Shown here: one piece after another, positions 40,859 to 50,920 of the stretch
Layout of the letters: the number at the start of each line of letters is the position of its first letter
How positions within the stretch are numbered: position 1 is the first letter of the stretch
Source: Burkholderiales bacterium
GTDB taxonomy: Bacteria; Pseudomonadota; Gammaproteobacteria; Burkholderiales; JAEUOS01
Assembly (NCBI GenBank): GCA_016790635.1
Contig: JAEUOR010000046.1
Coordinates: 1 to 64,000, forward strand
DNA length: 64,000 nt
Reading direction: 5' to 3'
Position numbers and translations under genes: made by a program
Notes under the pieces: generated by a model
What the model was told of the DNA's origin: nothing
Database searches by the model: none
What the model saw: the letters and a program-made list of their open reading frames with translations, nothing else

Positions 40859-41505
40859 GGGTCGATGAACTCGTCTGCAAAGATCTGGTACGACTGCGTC
40901 TTGGGCCGCTCCGCGTCTTCCGGGCGGACATAGCGGATCGAACTCTTGCCGTGGCAGCTGCGCGGCAGGATCATGACGCGTGCGAAGGCGGATGGCATGT
41001 CGCGCGCAGCCGCCGCGTACACGGGATCAGGGCCGGCTTCGAACCACGCCTCGCCCGGGCCGTAGGCGTGCGAAGTGCCCTTGGTGTCGATGCGGATCGA
41101 CCCGGCTAGCAGGCAGCGGATGCCGGGCCCCTGGTGCACGTGGGTGAGCGCCTCGCCGCCAGGCGGAAAGTTGACGCGGTCGCAGCGCATCAGGACCTCG
41201 TGAGCGGGCATGTCAAGCGGCGCGTCCAGGGTGCGGCTGCTCGCTGCGCACGGCGCGGGCTGCTCGGCCGCCGCGCTGCCGGCCAGTTCGAAGCGCAGCA
41301 CGCGCGCACCGGCCTTGCCGGCGCTGACCGAGGCGCCGACCGCGCCACACCAGGCGCCGTTCGCGTCCAGCGAGGCGGCGGCACCGCCGCCGCGCACGAC
41401 GATCGAGCCTTCGACGACATAGAGCGCACGCGTTCGCGGCGCCAGGGTGCCGGCCTCGGCGGCGCCGTATCGGTCGGTGAACAGCTGCAGGCGATGGGTC
41501 GACAT
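40855..41505 (-). CDS. Cupin-domain protein (bicupin-like)
   Basis: A 216-residue protein with two weak cupin halves. The second half carries a metal-type pair H122-V-H124 in EALTHVHQGPGIRCLL and the closing strand SHAYGPGEAWFEAG; the first half (ALYVVEGSIVVRGGG) lacks histidines. It is the first gene of a minus-strand operon and overlaps the ThDP enzyme start. It is divergent from the CoA-transferase gene with an 89-base control region. Function unknown; it may be a small-molecule-binding regulator or isomerase. Confidence 0.78.
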   Translation of the reverse strand: MSTHRLQLFTDRYGAAEAGTLAPRTRALYVVEGSIVVRGGGAAASLDANGAWCGAVGASVSAGKAGARVLRFELAGSAAAEQPAPCAASSRTLDAPLDMPAHEVLMRCDRVNFPPGGEALTHVHQGPGIRCLLAGSIRIDTKGTSHAYGPGEAWFEAGPDPVYAAAARDMPSAFARVMILPRSCHGKSSIRYVRPEDAERPKTQSYQIFADEFIDP

Positions 41506-41594
41506 GGTGCGACGTGCCGGAGATGGCGGACCGGCAGTTTATCCGTGCGCGGCCTAGAATCGCCGCCGACCTCAAGCCACCCCATCCGGCAGCC

Positions 41595-42764
41595 ATGCAA
41601 ACCCTTCCCCTGGACGGCATTACCGTCATCGCACTGGAACACGTGATCGCCGCGCCGTTCGCCACCCGCCAGTTGGCCGACATGGGCGCGCGCGTGATCA
41701 AGATCGAGCGCCCCGGCAGCGGCGACTTCGTGCGCGCCTACGACAGCCGCGTGAGTGGGCTGTGCTCCCACTTCGTCTGGGTCAACCGCTCCAAGGAGTC
41801 CCTGGCGCTGGATTTGAAGGACCCGGCCGCAGGCGAGGTGCTCGAACGCCTGCTGGAGAAGGCCGACGTGCTGATCCAGAACCTGGCGCCCGGCGCCACC
41901 GCGCGCATGGGCCTGGACTATGCAAGCCTCAAGGACCGCTACCCGCGCCTGATCGTCTGCGACATCTCAGGCTATGGCAATGACGGCCCGCAGCGCGACA
42001 AGAAGGCCTACGACCTCCTGATCCAGAGCGAGGCCGGTTTCCTTTCGACCACCGGCACGCCGGAAGAACCGGCCAAGGCCGGCATCTCGATCGCCGACAT
42101 CGCCGCCGGCATGTATGCCTACACGTCCATCCTCAACGCACTGATCCTGCGCGGCAAGACCGGGCGCGGCTCCGCCATCGACATCTCGATGCTTGAGGCG
42201 CTCGCCGAGTGGATGAGCTTTCCGATGTACTACGCCTACCAGGGCGCGAGCCCGGCGCCGCGCGCGGGTGCCAGCCACGCCACGATCTATCCCTACGGTC
42301 CGTTTCGCACCGGCGACGGCAACAGTGTGGTGCTGGGCCTGCAGAACGAACGCGAATGGGCGACCTTCTGCACCGCGGTGCTGCGCGACCCCGGCATGGC
42401 CGACGATGCCCGCTTCGACGGCGTCGCCAGGCGCTCGGCCAATCGCGAGGCGCTGCGCGCGCTCATCGAGGCCGCCTTCGCGCCGCTCACCTTGGCCGAG
42501 GTCGAAGCCAGGCTCGATGCCGCCGGCATCGGCTACGGCCGCATGAACGACATGGCCGGGCTGTGGGCGCACCCGCAGCTGGCCGCGCGCCAGCGCTGGC
42601 GCGAGGTCGGTTCACCCGTGGGACCGATCACGGCGCTCTTGCCGCCCGGCAAGTCGTCGGCGTTCGAGGCGCGCATGGACCCGGTGCCGGCGCTGGGCGA
42701 GCACACCGAGGCGATCCTGCGCGAGTTCGGTTGCGATGCGGCGAGCATCGCGCGCTTGACTTGA
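41595..42764 (+). CDS. CaiB/BaiF family CoA transferase (family III)
   Basis: A 389-residue family III CoA transferase, which moves CoA between carboxylates through an aspartyl-CoA intermediate. The catalytic aspartate is D168 in GISIADIAAGMYA; other conserved stretches are ITVIALEHVIAAPFATRQL, GADVIKIE-like RVIKIERPGSGDFVR and FLSTTGTPEEPAKAG. Length matches the family. Start ATG 41595 was chosen as the conserved MQTLPLDGI. Downstream, after 76 bases, begins a complete LIV-type ABC transporter, so the imported compound may be converted to a CoA ester here (inference). Confidence 0.88.
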   Translation: MQTLPLDGITVIALEHVIAAPFATRQLADMGARVIKIERPGSGDFVRAYDSRVSGLCSHFVWVNRSKESLALDLKDPAAGEVLERLLEKADVLIQNLAPGATARMGLDYASLKDRYPRLIVCDISGYGNDGPQRDKKAYDLLIQSEAGFLSTTGTPEEPAKAGISIADIAAGMYAYTSILNALILRGKTGRGSAIDISMLEALAEWMSFPMYYAYQGASPAPRAGASHATIYPYGPFRTGDGNSVVLGLQNEREWATFCTAVLRDPGMADDARFDGVARRSANREALRALIEAAFAPLTLAEVEARLDAAGIGYGRMNDMAGLWAHPQLAARQRWREVGSPVGPITALLPPGKSSAFEARMDPVPALGEHTEAILREFGCDAASIARLT

Positions 42765-42840
42765 GGTAGACTGGTTTTAACGACCCGGTTACAAGCAGGT
42801 CGGGCAGGTTTGGTTCCAAATTCCACTCGAGGAGATGCGC

Positions 42841-44127
42841 ATGTTGCACAAGACCCTGACCTTGGGCGTCGCATTGCTGCTCGCCGCAGCGAGCGTGTCC
42901 GCGCAGCAACGAGAAATCAAGATCGGCGTCATCTACGACCTGACCGGTCCGTTCGCCGGCGGCGGCTCGGAAGCCAACTACCTGGGCACCAAGGCCGTCA
43001 TCGACATGTTCAACGAGAAGGGCGGGGTCGAGGGTTACCGCATCAACCCGGTCTATGTCGACGCGCAGTCCAAGGTGGATGTGGCCATCAACGAGGCAGA
43101 ACGCCTGATCAACCAGGAGAAGGTCGACATGATCATGGGCGTGTATTCCAGCGCCCAGTGCGTGCCGATGTCGGGACGCATCGACGCGGCCAAGAAATTC
43201 ATGTGGGCCAATGTCTGCATCTCCTCGGCCGTGTTCAAGAACAAGAACCTGCAGTACGTGTTCCGCCCGCAGCCGCACTCCGACCAGTTTGGCGAGGCCT
43301 CCTGCGACTATTTGAAGGAACACGCGCAGCGCAAGTTCGGCACCACCCCTGACAAGCTCAAGGTCGCGATCATCTATGAAGACGGGCCGTACGGTGCCGG
43401 GGTGGCGGCGGGCAACGAGTCGCAGTGCAAGAAGAACGGCATCAACATCGTGCTGAAGGAGGGTTACGCGGCCACTGCGCCCGACCTGTCTTCTCTGGTG
43501 ACCAAGCTGCGCCGCGCACAGCCCGACGTGCTGCTGCACACCGGTTACAACCCGGACATCACGCTCTTCCTGCGCCAGTCCAAGGAGCAGAACTTCCAGT
43601 TCAAGGCTCTCATCGGCCACGGCGCCGGGCACAGCCAGATCGACCGGCTGCGCGCCACCTTCGGCGACGACGTCAACTACTTTCACTCGATCGACCCGGT
43701 GGCCGCGCAACTGCTCGACCCCAAGAGCCTGAAACCCGGCATGGGCGACCTGACAAAGGAAATGGTCAAGCGCTATCAGGCCGTCAAGGGCCCAGTTGAA
43801 TTGCCGCCGCACACCTCCATGGGTTTCACCAACACCTGGATCTTCTTGGCCGACGTGCTGCCGCGCGCGATCAAGAAGCATGGCGGCATCACCTCCGAAG
43901 CGCTGCGCCGCGCCGCGATGGAGACCGACATTCCGGCCGGCGGCACGCCCTCGGGCTATGGCGTCAAGTTCTTCCCGCCCGGGCACCCGATGGCGGGGCA
44001 GAACGAGCGTTCCACCCCGGTGATCATGCAGTTCGTCAACGGCCGCACCTACATCGCCTGGCCGTCCGCGATCCGCACCACCGACCCCGTGCTGCCCCTG
44101 CCCAAGGGCCACGCGTTCGCGCGCTAG
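42841..44127 (+). CDS. livK: Branched-chain amino acid-type ABC transporter substrate-binding protein
   Basis: A 428-residue periplasmic receptor of the LivJ/LivK family. Signal peptide MLHKTLTLGVALLLAAAS cleaved near VSAQQ, then IKIGVIYDLTGPFAGGG, the family start; GVYSSAQCVPM and KVAIIYEDGPYGAGVAAGN are the hinge strands. It is longer than LivK (about 345 mature), typical of homologues that bind aromatic acids or amides. Of two ATGs, 42841 is preferred because GAGGAG at 42829-42834 ends six bases upstream, whereas 42835 overlaps that site. The gene is followed by a strong hairpin. Confidence 0.9.
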   Translation: MLHKTLTLGVALLLAAASVSAQQREIKIGVIYDLTGPFAGGGSEANYLGTKAVIDMFNEKGGVEGYRINPVYVDAQSKVDVAINEAERLINQEKVDMIMGVYSSAQCVPMSGRIDAAKKFMWANVCISSAVFKNKNLQYVFRPQPHSDQFGEASCDYLKEHAQRKFGTTPDKLKVAIIYEDGPYGAGVAAGNESQCKKNGINIVLKEGYAATAPDLSSLVTKLRRAQPDVLLHTGYNPDITLFLRQSKEQNFQFKALIGHGAGHSQIDRLRATFGDDVNYFHSIDPVAAQLLDPKSLKPGMGDLTKEMVKRYQAVKGPVELPPHTSMGFTNTWIFLADVLPRAIKKHGGITSEALRRAAMETDIPAGGTPSGYGVKFFPPGHPMAGQNERSTPVIMQFVNGRTYIAWPSAIRTTDPVLPLPKGHAFAR

Positions 44128-44150
44128 CAGACAGACGCTGCGATCGAACC

Positions 44151-44172
44151 AGCCCCGCCTGACGGCGGGGCT
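44151..44172 (+). terminator. Hairpin between receptor and ATPase genes (attenuator-like)
   Basis: AGCCCCGCC (44151-44159) and GGCGGGGCT (44164-44172) with a TGAC loop form a 9-bp GC-rich stem just before the livG ATG at 44182. Such an intra-operon hairpin would stabilise the receptor message and lower expression of the membrane and ATPase subunits. It may also shadow the livG ribosome site. Confidence 0.6.
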
Positions 44173-44181
44173 TGCACGAGC

Positions 44182-44933
44182 ATGCTCAAGGTCCAGGGAC
44201 TGACCAAGAAGTTCGGCGGCTTCACCGCGGTCTCCGCGGTGTCGTTCGACCTCGAGCAGGGCGAGATCCTGGGCCTGATCGGGCCCAACGGCTCGGGCAA
44301 GAGCACGACCTTCAACCTGATCGCGGGCCTGTACGCGCCTACGGCCGGCAACATCGAATTCCTCGGGCGCGAAATCGGTGGCCTCACGTCCGCGGCGATC
44401 TGCCATGCCGGCATCGCGCGCACCTTCCAGATTCCGCGCCCTTTCAAAAAGCTCTCGATCCTGGAGAACGTGACCCTGGCGGCCTACTACGGGCGCGACG
44501 GCGGCATGACCGAGGGCGAGGCGCGGCGCATCGCGGCCGATGCGCTGGACCTGATCGGCCTGCCGCATGCTGCGGGCGAGCGCATCGACGGCCTTGGTGC
44601 CGCGGCGCTCAAGAAGCTCGAGATGGCGCGCGCCCTGGCCACGCAGCCCAAGCTGCTCCTGGCCGACGAATCCCTGGGCGGGCTGGACGAGGCCGAGATG
44701 GAACAGGCGGCCGACATGCTGCGCATGATCCGCAAGGAGCGCAACATCACCATCATCTGGGTCGAGCACATCATGGGGGTCCTGATGCGCGTGGTCGACC
44801 GCGTGCTGGTGCTGGACCATGGCGAGATCATCTCGCGCGGCAGCCCGGCTGAGGTGGCGCGCGATCCCAAGGTCATCGAGGTCTATCTCGGGCGCGATGC
44901 CGCTGAGGTACAGGCGCACACGGAAGCCCGGGC

Positions 44934-44937
<4 letters not shown>
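44182..44937 (+). CDS. livG: LIV-type ABC transporter ATP-binding protein LivG
   Basis: A 251-residue ATPase of the branched-chain type. Walker A GPNGSGKS (34-41) and Walker B LLLADE (158-163) are intact. The signature region reads GLGAAALKKLEMARAL (137-151), so the LSGGQ-like box is degenerate even by LivG standards (which have YGxQRRLE or LPLGxLKRLE). The start ATG 44182 has a poor ribosome site next to a hairpin. The stop overlaps the livF GTG start (GTGA). Confidence 0.9.
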
Positions 44938-45647
<710 letters not shown>

Positions 45648-45732
45648 GCACCCGACCGCTTCCGACAAGCACAGCCCCGGACCTCGCCGCCTCGGACCCC
45701 GCCCCCGCAAGCCGCCCCTTCGGACATCGGAC

Positions 45733-46599
45733 ATGCCCATCTTCGACATCTTTCTCCTCGAGGCCGTGCTCAACGGGATCCTCTTCGGCGGCGTGCTGGC
45801 GCTCCTGGCGCTGGGACTCAACCTGATATTCGGCGTCATCGACGTGGTCTGGATCTGCTACGCCGAACTCATGATGCTCGGCATGTACTGCGTCTTTTTC
45901 CTGCACAAGGTGCACGGACTGCCGCTCTTCGTCGCCTTCGGCGCGGCCGTCGCGCTGGTCTCCGTATTGGGTGTGCTGCTGCACGTGCTGGTGATCCGCC
46001 CGGTCATCAACTCCGAGCCGATCAACCAGCTGCTTGTCACCGGCGGGGTGCTGACCTTCCTGCAGGCGGCGGCGACGCTGGCCTTCGGCATCGAGTTCCG
46101 CAACCTGGGCGTATCGATGCCCAGCCTCCTGATCGGCGACATCTCGCTGCCCTGGTCGCGCATTTCGGCCGCGCTGACCGCGCTGGTGGCGATGGTCGCG
46201 ATGTGGGCCTTCCTGCGCCACACCTACCTGGGCACGGCGATCCGCGCCATCAGCCAGGATCGCGCCATCATGCCGCTCATGGGCGTGAACCCGGCGCGCG
46301 TCTACCTGACCACCTCGGCCATCGGCGGCGGCCTGGCAGGCCTGGGCGCCTGCCTGCTGGTGCTGCAGTACGACGTGCACCCGGCCATCGGGCTTTCCTT
46401 CGGGCCTCTGACCTTCATGGTCTGCGTCCTGGGCGGGCTGGGCAACATGCTGGGCGGCTTCATCGCCGCATTCATCTTCGCGCAGTTGATCGCCATCGGC
46501 GGCTTCTATTTCCACATCGAGTGGGGCTACGTGATGGCCTTCGCGTTCTTCATCGCCATGATGTTCGCGCGCCCGCAGGGCCTCCTGGGCGCGAGGTAG
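45733..46599 (+). CDS. livH: LIV-type ABC transporter permease LivH
   Basis: A 288-residue inner-membrane permease with about eight helices. Family segments are GGVLALLALGLNLIFGVI, the loop AIRAISQDRAIMPLMGVNP (coupling EAA-like segment for the ATPase) and FIFAQLIAIGGFYF near the end. Gap of 85 bases after livF contains no other gene. Works as heterodimer with LivM. Confidence 0.92.
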   Translation: MPIFDIFLLEAVLNGILFGGVLALLALGLNLIFGVIDVVWICYAELMMLGMYCVFFLHKVHGLPLFVAFGAAVALVSVLGVLLHVLVIRPVINSEPINQLLVTGGVLTFLQAAATLAFGIEFRNLGVSMPSLLIGDISLPWSRISAALTALVAMVAMWAFLRHTYLGTAIRAISQDRAIMPLMGVNPARVYLTTSAIGGGLAGLGACLLVLQYDVHPAIGLSFGPLTFMVCVLGGLGNMLGGFIAAFIFAQLIAIGGFYFHIEWGYVMAFAFFIAMMFARPQGLLGAR

Positions 46600-46602
46600 G
46601 CC

Positions 46603-47568
46603 ATGTCATCGCGCTGGCTCATCCCGCTCGCCATCCTCGCGGCCCTGCCGTGGGTGGCGCCGTCGGCCTACATCGTGCACCTGATGATCCAGGTGCTGCT
46701 CTGGTCCTTCATCTACACCGGCTGGTCCCTGATGGGTCGTTTCGGCCTGGTGTCTTTCGGCCATGGCGCCTTCATGGGCATCGGCGCCTATGTCACGGTG
46801 CTGCTGTGGAACCTGGGCGGGATCACGCCCTGGATCGGCATCCCCCTGGGCATCGTCTGCGCGGTAGGACTGGCCGTGCTGATCGGCTACCCCTGCTTTC
46901 GCTTCGGCATCACCGGCCACTATTTCGCGCTGGTGACCCTGGCGTTGACCGAGGTGGTGCGCTCGATCATCGTCGCGCTGCGGGATCAGACCGGCGGGTC
47001 GCTCGGCATCACGCCGACTTCGGTGCTCAAGGACGGTACCACCTGGTCGATCAGTGCCATCCAGTTCGCCGACAAGACGGTGTTCTTCTACATTGCAGCG
47101 GCGACATGGCTCTTCGGCATCTGGGTATGGCATCGCATCGACCGCAGCATGATGCGCTACGCGATGGAGGCGATCGGCACGGACGAACAGGCCTCCGCCT
47201 CGGTAGGCGTCAACGTGACGCGCACCAAGCTCACCATCACCATGATCTCGGCCGCGCTCACCGCGCTGGGTGGTGCGCTCTTCGGCCAGTATCAGCAGTA
47301 CATCAACCCGGACACGGTGGCCGGCATCGGCGTATCGCTGCAAATCGTCTTCGCGGTCATCGCCGGCGGCATGTTCGTGCGCTTCGGCCCGACCGTGGGC
47401 GCGGTCTTCACCCTGCTCCTGACCGAGTCGCTTCGCGTAGGCATCGGCAACAAGATCAACGCATTGGATTCGACCATCTACGGGCTGATGCTGGTGCTGT
47501 TCATCATCTACATGCCGACCGGCATCCTGGGCAAACTCAGCGAGAAGCTGCGCGGCACTGCCCGGTAG
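46603..47568 (+). CDS. livM: LIV-type ABC transporter permease LivM
   Basis: A 321-residue permease with about nine helices. The start of the conserved core is FGLVSFGHGAFMGIGAYV, with the coupling loop RYAMEAIGTDEQASASVGVN and the final ADDxVAGIGVSLQIVFAVIAGG-like stretch PDTVAGIGVSLQIVFAVIAG. It is three bases after livH. Last gene of the operon; converges with selO (6-base gap), with no terminator visible there. Confidence 0.92.
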   Translation: MSSRWLIPLAILAALPWVAPSAYIVHLMIQVLLWSFIYTGWSLMGRFGLVSFGHGAFMGIGAYVTVLLWNLGGITPWIGIPLGIVCAVGLAVLIGYPCFRFGITGHYFALVTLALTEVVRSIIVALRDQTGGSLGITPTSVLKDGTTWSISAIQFADKTVFFYIAAATWLFGIWVWHRIDRSMMRYAMEAIGTDEQASASVGVNVTRTKLTITMISAALTALGGALFGQYQQYINPDTVAGIGVSLQIVFAVIAGGMFVRFGPTVGAVFTLLLTESLRVGIGNKINALDSTIYGLMLVLFIIYMPTGILGKLSEKLRGTAR

Positions 47569-47574
47569 CCGCCT

Positions 47575-49098
47575 TCAGGTGCCGCAAAAGGTCTGGTAGC
47601 CGGCTGTCACCGCCAACGGCGCCGGCTCTCCATAGGTAGCGAGGTCAGGCGTCTCCTCGAACGGGCGACGCACGGCCGCGAGCAGATTCTCGAACGGGCC
47701 GAGGTCGTCGTTGTCGGAAGCGGCGCTGAGCGCCTCCTCGACGCGGTGATTGCGCGGGATCACGAACGGATTGACCTTGCGCATGCGCTCAGCGCGCGCA
47801 GGCGAGGCCTCGCCGACGGCCATGCCGGACGCGGCGTCGTCGGCCGCGCAACGCGCCCGCCACCGGATGAGCCAAGCCGCTAGCGCATCGCCATCGGCAA
47901 CCAGCATGCGCAGCGGTGCGTCGCTGCCACCTGCCGCATCGGCCAGGCGTCGCCAGGCCAGCGTGAAGTCGACGCGCTCGCGTTCCAGGAGCGCCAGCCA
48001 GTCCTCCACCAGCGCGCTGTCGGTCGCATCGTCGGCGGGGGTAGCGTTCGTCAGCCCCAGCTTGGCGCGCTGCCCGGTGAGCAGCGCAGCGGCAAACTGG
48101 CCCGGGAAGGCGTCGATCACCGCGGTCGCCTCGGCCACCGCGCGGTCGACGGAAGCCTTGTCGTCGCCGTCGGCCACCAGCGGCAGGAGCGCCTCGGCCA
48201 GCTTGGCCAGGTTCCAGCGCGCAACGTGCGGCTGGTTGGCGTAGGCGTAGCGGCCGCCGTGGTCGATGCTGCTGAAGACGGCGCCCGGGTTCATCGCCTC
48301 CATGAAGGCGCAGGGCCCGTAGTCGATGGTCTCGCCCGAGATGGTCATGTTGTCGGTGTTCATCACACCGTGGATGAAGCCGACATTCATCCACTGCGCG
48401 ATCAACGCGGCCTGGCGCGCGGCCACGGCACGGAAAAAGCCGAACACCCGGTCGGGCGCGCCGGCAAGCGCGGGGTCATGGCGCGCAATGGCGTATTCGA
48501 GAAGCTGGCGCAGCTTGTCGATCTCGCCGCGGGCGACGAAGTACTGGAAGGTGCCCACGCGCAGGTGGCTGGCTGCCACGCGCGTCAGCACCGCGCCGGG
48601 CAAGGGCAGTTCGCGCATCACGTGTTCGCCGGTGGCGGCGACCGCAAGCGCGCGCGTGGTCGGGATGCCCAGCGCATGCATGGCCTCGCCGATGATCACC
48701 TCGCGCAGCATCGGCCCGACTGCGGCCTTGCCGTCGCCGCCGCGCGAAAACGGCGTGCGCCCCGAGCCTTTGAAGGCGATGTCGCGGCGCCGGCCCGAAC
48801 GGTCGATCACCTCGCCCAAAAGCAGCGCGCGACCGTCGCCCAATCGCGGCGAGAAGCCGCCGAACTGATGGCCGGCATAGGCCTGTGCCAGCGGCTCGGC
48901 ACCGTCTGGCAGGCGATTGCCGGCGAAGAGCTGCGCCAGTTCCGACGGCGCCGGCAATTCCGCGGGCAGGCCCAACTCGGCCGCCAGTTCGCTGTTGAAG
49001 TACATGAGCCGTGGCGCCGGCGCCGGCGCGGGCTTCCACGCAGCGTAAAAGCCGGCGAGCTCGCGCGCGTAGGTGTTGTCGAAGTCGAAGGTCAGCAT
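47575..49098 (-). CDS. selO: Protein adenylyltransferase SelO (YdiU)
   Basis: A 507-residue pseudokinase-fold AMP transferase that AMPylates Ser/Thr/Tyr residues of redox proteins. Diagnostic segments are AQAYAGHQFGGFSPRLGDGRA, FKGSGRTPFSRGGDGKA with the nucleotide-binding lysine, GEAMHALGIPTTRALAV, and the metal-binding NTDNM-type segment GVMNTDNMTISGETIDYGPCAF. The C-terminus YQTFCGT carries cysteine where some SelO proteins have selenocysteine. Length matches. Monocistronic by position. Confidence 0.93.
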   Translation of the reverse strand: MLTFDFDNTYARELAGFYAAWKPAPAPAPRLMYFNSELAAELGLPAELPAPSELAQLFAGNRLPDGAEPLAQAYAGHQFGGFSPRLGDGRALLLGEVIDRSGRRRDIAFKGSGRTPFSRGGDGKAAVGPMLREVIIGEAMHALGIPTTRALAVAATGEHVMRELPLPGAVLTRVAASHLRVGTFQYFVARGEIDKLRQLLEYAIARHDPALAGAPDRVFGFFRAVAARQAALIAQWMNVGFIHGVMNTDNMTISGETIDYGPCAFMEAMNPGAVFSSIDHGGRYAYANQPHVARWNLAKLAEALLPLVADGDDKASVDRAVAEATAVIDAFPGQFAAALLTGQRAKLGLTNATPADDATDSALVEDWLALLERERVDFTLAWRRLADAAGGSDAPLRMLVADGDALAAWLIRWRARCAADDAASGMAVGEASPARAERMRKVNPFVIPRNHRVEEALSAASDNDDLGPFENLLAAVRRPFEETPDLATYGEPAPLAVTAGYQTFCGT

Positions 49099-49149
49099 GG
49101 GAGTCCCAGTCCAGGATCGCGAGTATGCCGCAGACCCGCGGCGTTGCCA

Positions 49150-49929
49150 TCAAAGTTCGACGACAAACCCGGGATCGAAGTGGGGGTTCTCCCAGCGAAT
49201 CGCCTCGATCGTGTCGACCTTTTTCAGGTTGAACGCGTAGCCGCGCGGATTGGCCACCACGCGCGTCCCGGCCACCGCATAGTCGAAACTGTTGTGCACA
49301 TGCCCGTGCACCCACAGCGCCGCCGGGCCCATCAGGTGCGTGAGGTCGCTGATGAATCCCGGGTTCATCGCGTCGCTGGCGTACTGGGCATGGATCGAAC
49401 CGACATGCGGCCCATGGTGGGTCACGACCACCGTCTTGCCGGCAAACGGCTCAGCGAGCTTGGCCTCAAGCCAGGCACGCGCGGCGCGGTGCCGTTGCAA
49501 CGCATGTTCCGGCAAAAACATGCCGTCGCCGACGCGAATGGCCTTGTGGTCCATGAGGATTCGCCCGCAGGCGAGCATGGACTCAACCGGGTTGCCGGTG
49601 AGCGCATAGTCGGTCCACAAGCATGTGCCGAGAAAGCGCACCCCGCCGATGATCGCTTCGCCCTGCTCCAGGAACGTGACGCTGCCTTGCGAGCACGCAC
49701 GCAGCTGGGCATCCATTTCGGCCGCATCCGCGCCGTACAGCTCGTGGTTGCCGTGGATCAGGAACACCGGGCAGGGCCAGTCGCGAAACGCGACCGCGGC
49801 CTGCGCATTGCGGTGGATGTCGCCGGCCAGGACGAGCACGTCCGCGTCGGTTGGCACGACGGCGCGAAAGTCGGGAAAGCGTTGCTCGAAGAACTCGAGG
49901 TGCAGGTCGGAGGCGACTTGGACTTTCAT
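49150..49929 (-). CDS. Calcineurin-like metallophosphoesterase
   Basis: A 259-residue metallophosphoesterase. The five motifs are in order: SDLHLEF (8-14), GDIHRN, GNHELY, VTHHGPH and GHVHNSFDY. The second metal-binding histidines and aspartate are present, so a di-metal phosphodiesterase or phosphatase is expected. It resembles small stand-alone enzymes of unknown substrate rather than DNA-repair Mre11. It lies between selO and the periplasmic hydrolase gene, both on the same strand, with 50-base gaps. Confidence 0.88.
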   Translation of the reverse strand: MKVQVASDLHLEFFEQRFPDFRAVVPTDADVLVLAGDIHRNAQAAVAFRDWPCPVFLIHGNHELYGADAAEMDAQLRACSQGSVTFLEQGEAIIGGVRFLGTCLWTDYALTGNPVESMLACGRILMDHKAIRVGDGMFLPEHALQRHRAARAWLEAKLAEPFAGKTVVVTHHGPHVGSIHAQYASDAMNPGFISDLTHLMGPAALWVHGHVHNSFDYAVAGTRVVANPRGYAFNLKKVDTIEAIRWENPHFDPGFVVEL

Positions 49930-49975
49930 GCCCGAATCATCGCGGGCGCGCAGACCTTGGTCGACGCGCCAGGTT

Positions 49976-50740
49976 TCACTTGAGCACTACCTCGCGCACA
50001 AACGCGTCGATGGCCGCGGCGAGTTCCTTCTCGCGCTGCGCATAGTGATGGTCCGCGCCGGCGATCTTCACCTGCCGTGACCCGTTTCCGGCATCCAGCG
50101 CGCCGCGCCGCCGACTCTCGGCCTTGAGGACCGGCTCGATGTCCTTCTCGCCCAGGAGGTCGAGGATCGGGAAGCGGTAGCGGCGCATGCCCCACGAGTA
50201 GCCGCCGGTAAGCCCCATGACGACCCAGGCCTGGTAAGGCGTGCTGGCATGGGCGCGATCCAGGTATTCGTTGGCCATCCATGCACCCATGCTGTGCGAC
50301 ACTAGGACCAGCTTGCCCGGCCCCTTCGCACGCAGCCACACGGCGGCCTGGCCCAGACGGTCGGCCGCCTCCGGGAACACCTTGGGGTAATAGTCATCCA
50401 CGGTCGCCTCCTTGGATGCGACCGGCATCTGGATCGAGAGCGTGGAGTAACCCAGGTCGGTCAGGCGCGTACGCAGGTCGCCGATGACGCCGAAGTCCGG
50501 GTGCACACCCACGCCGTGGGCCAGGACGAGCAGCGCGCGCGGTGCCTTGGCCTCGGTGTAGATGCCGAGGAATTCGCGGCCCGTGCCGGTCTTGAGCATG
50601 ACCGCGTCACCCACCACCAGAGCGGGCACCACCTCGGCGGCCCAGCGCTTTTCGCGTTCGTAGTCCTGCGCCTCGGCAGCAGCGGCCACTGTCAGGAGCA
50701 TGGCGCCCAGCAGGGCACGGGCGAGGGTTGTGGTGGGCAT
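49976..50740 (-). CDS. Periplasmic alpha/beta hydrolase, DUF3530-like
   Basis: A 254-residue exported alpha/beta-hydrolase. N-terminal signal ARALLGAMLLTVAAAAEAQ, then LLVLAHGVGVHPDFGVIGDL (oxyanion loop), DLGYSTLSIQMPV, nucleophile elbow SHSMGAWMANEYL and a late KIAGADHHYA with a possible catalytic histidine. The pattern resembles DUF3530 proteins of Gram-negative bacteria, whose substrate is unknown. ATG 50740 (MPTTTLARAL) is favoured; an ATG eight codons upstream is possible. Divergent from the giant exoprotein with a 180-base gap. Confidence 0.78.
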   Translation of the reverse strand: MPTTTLARALLGAMLLTVAAAAEAQDYEREKRWAAEVVPALVVGDAVMLKTGTGREFLGIYTEAKAPRALLVLAHGVGVHPDFGVIGDLRTRLTDLGYSTLSIQMPVASKEATVDDYYPKVFPEAADRLGQAAVWLRAKGPGKLVLVSHSMGAWMANEYLDRAHASTPYQAWVVMGLTGGYSWGMRRYRFPILDLLGEKDIEPVLKAESRRRGALDAGNGSRQVKIAGADHHYAQREKELAAAIDAFVREVVLK

Positions 50741-50920
50741 CGCTGGCTCCGTCGAAGAGGTCACGTTGCAGCAGTCTATCCAATCGGCTGGAAACTTCGG
50801 GCTACCGCAGGACGTGCAGGCACCGGTTGGCCCCGGTCCACCGTCATGACACTGGAATAATCGGTCGGTTGATTCAGTGGCGGGTTAATATTCTCGGCCG
50901 GGCAAGCTCACATCATCGGC

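Noticed and set aside
42756-42782. TTGACT...TTTAAC as promoter of the LIV receptor gene
   Set aside because: The spacer would be 14 bases and the elements overlap the end of the CoA-transferase gene; not convincing.
47575-47600. Selenocysteine at the SelO C-terminus
   Set aside because: The C-terminal YQTFCGT has an ordinary cysteine codon and the stop is normal; there is no in-frame UGA.
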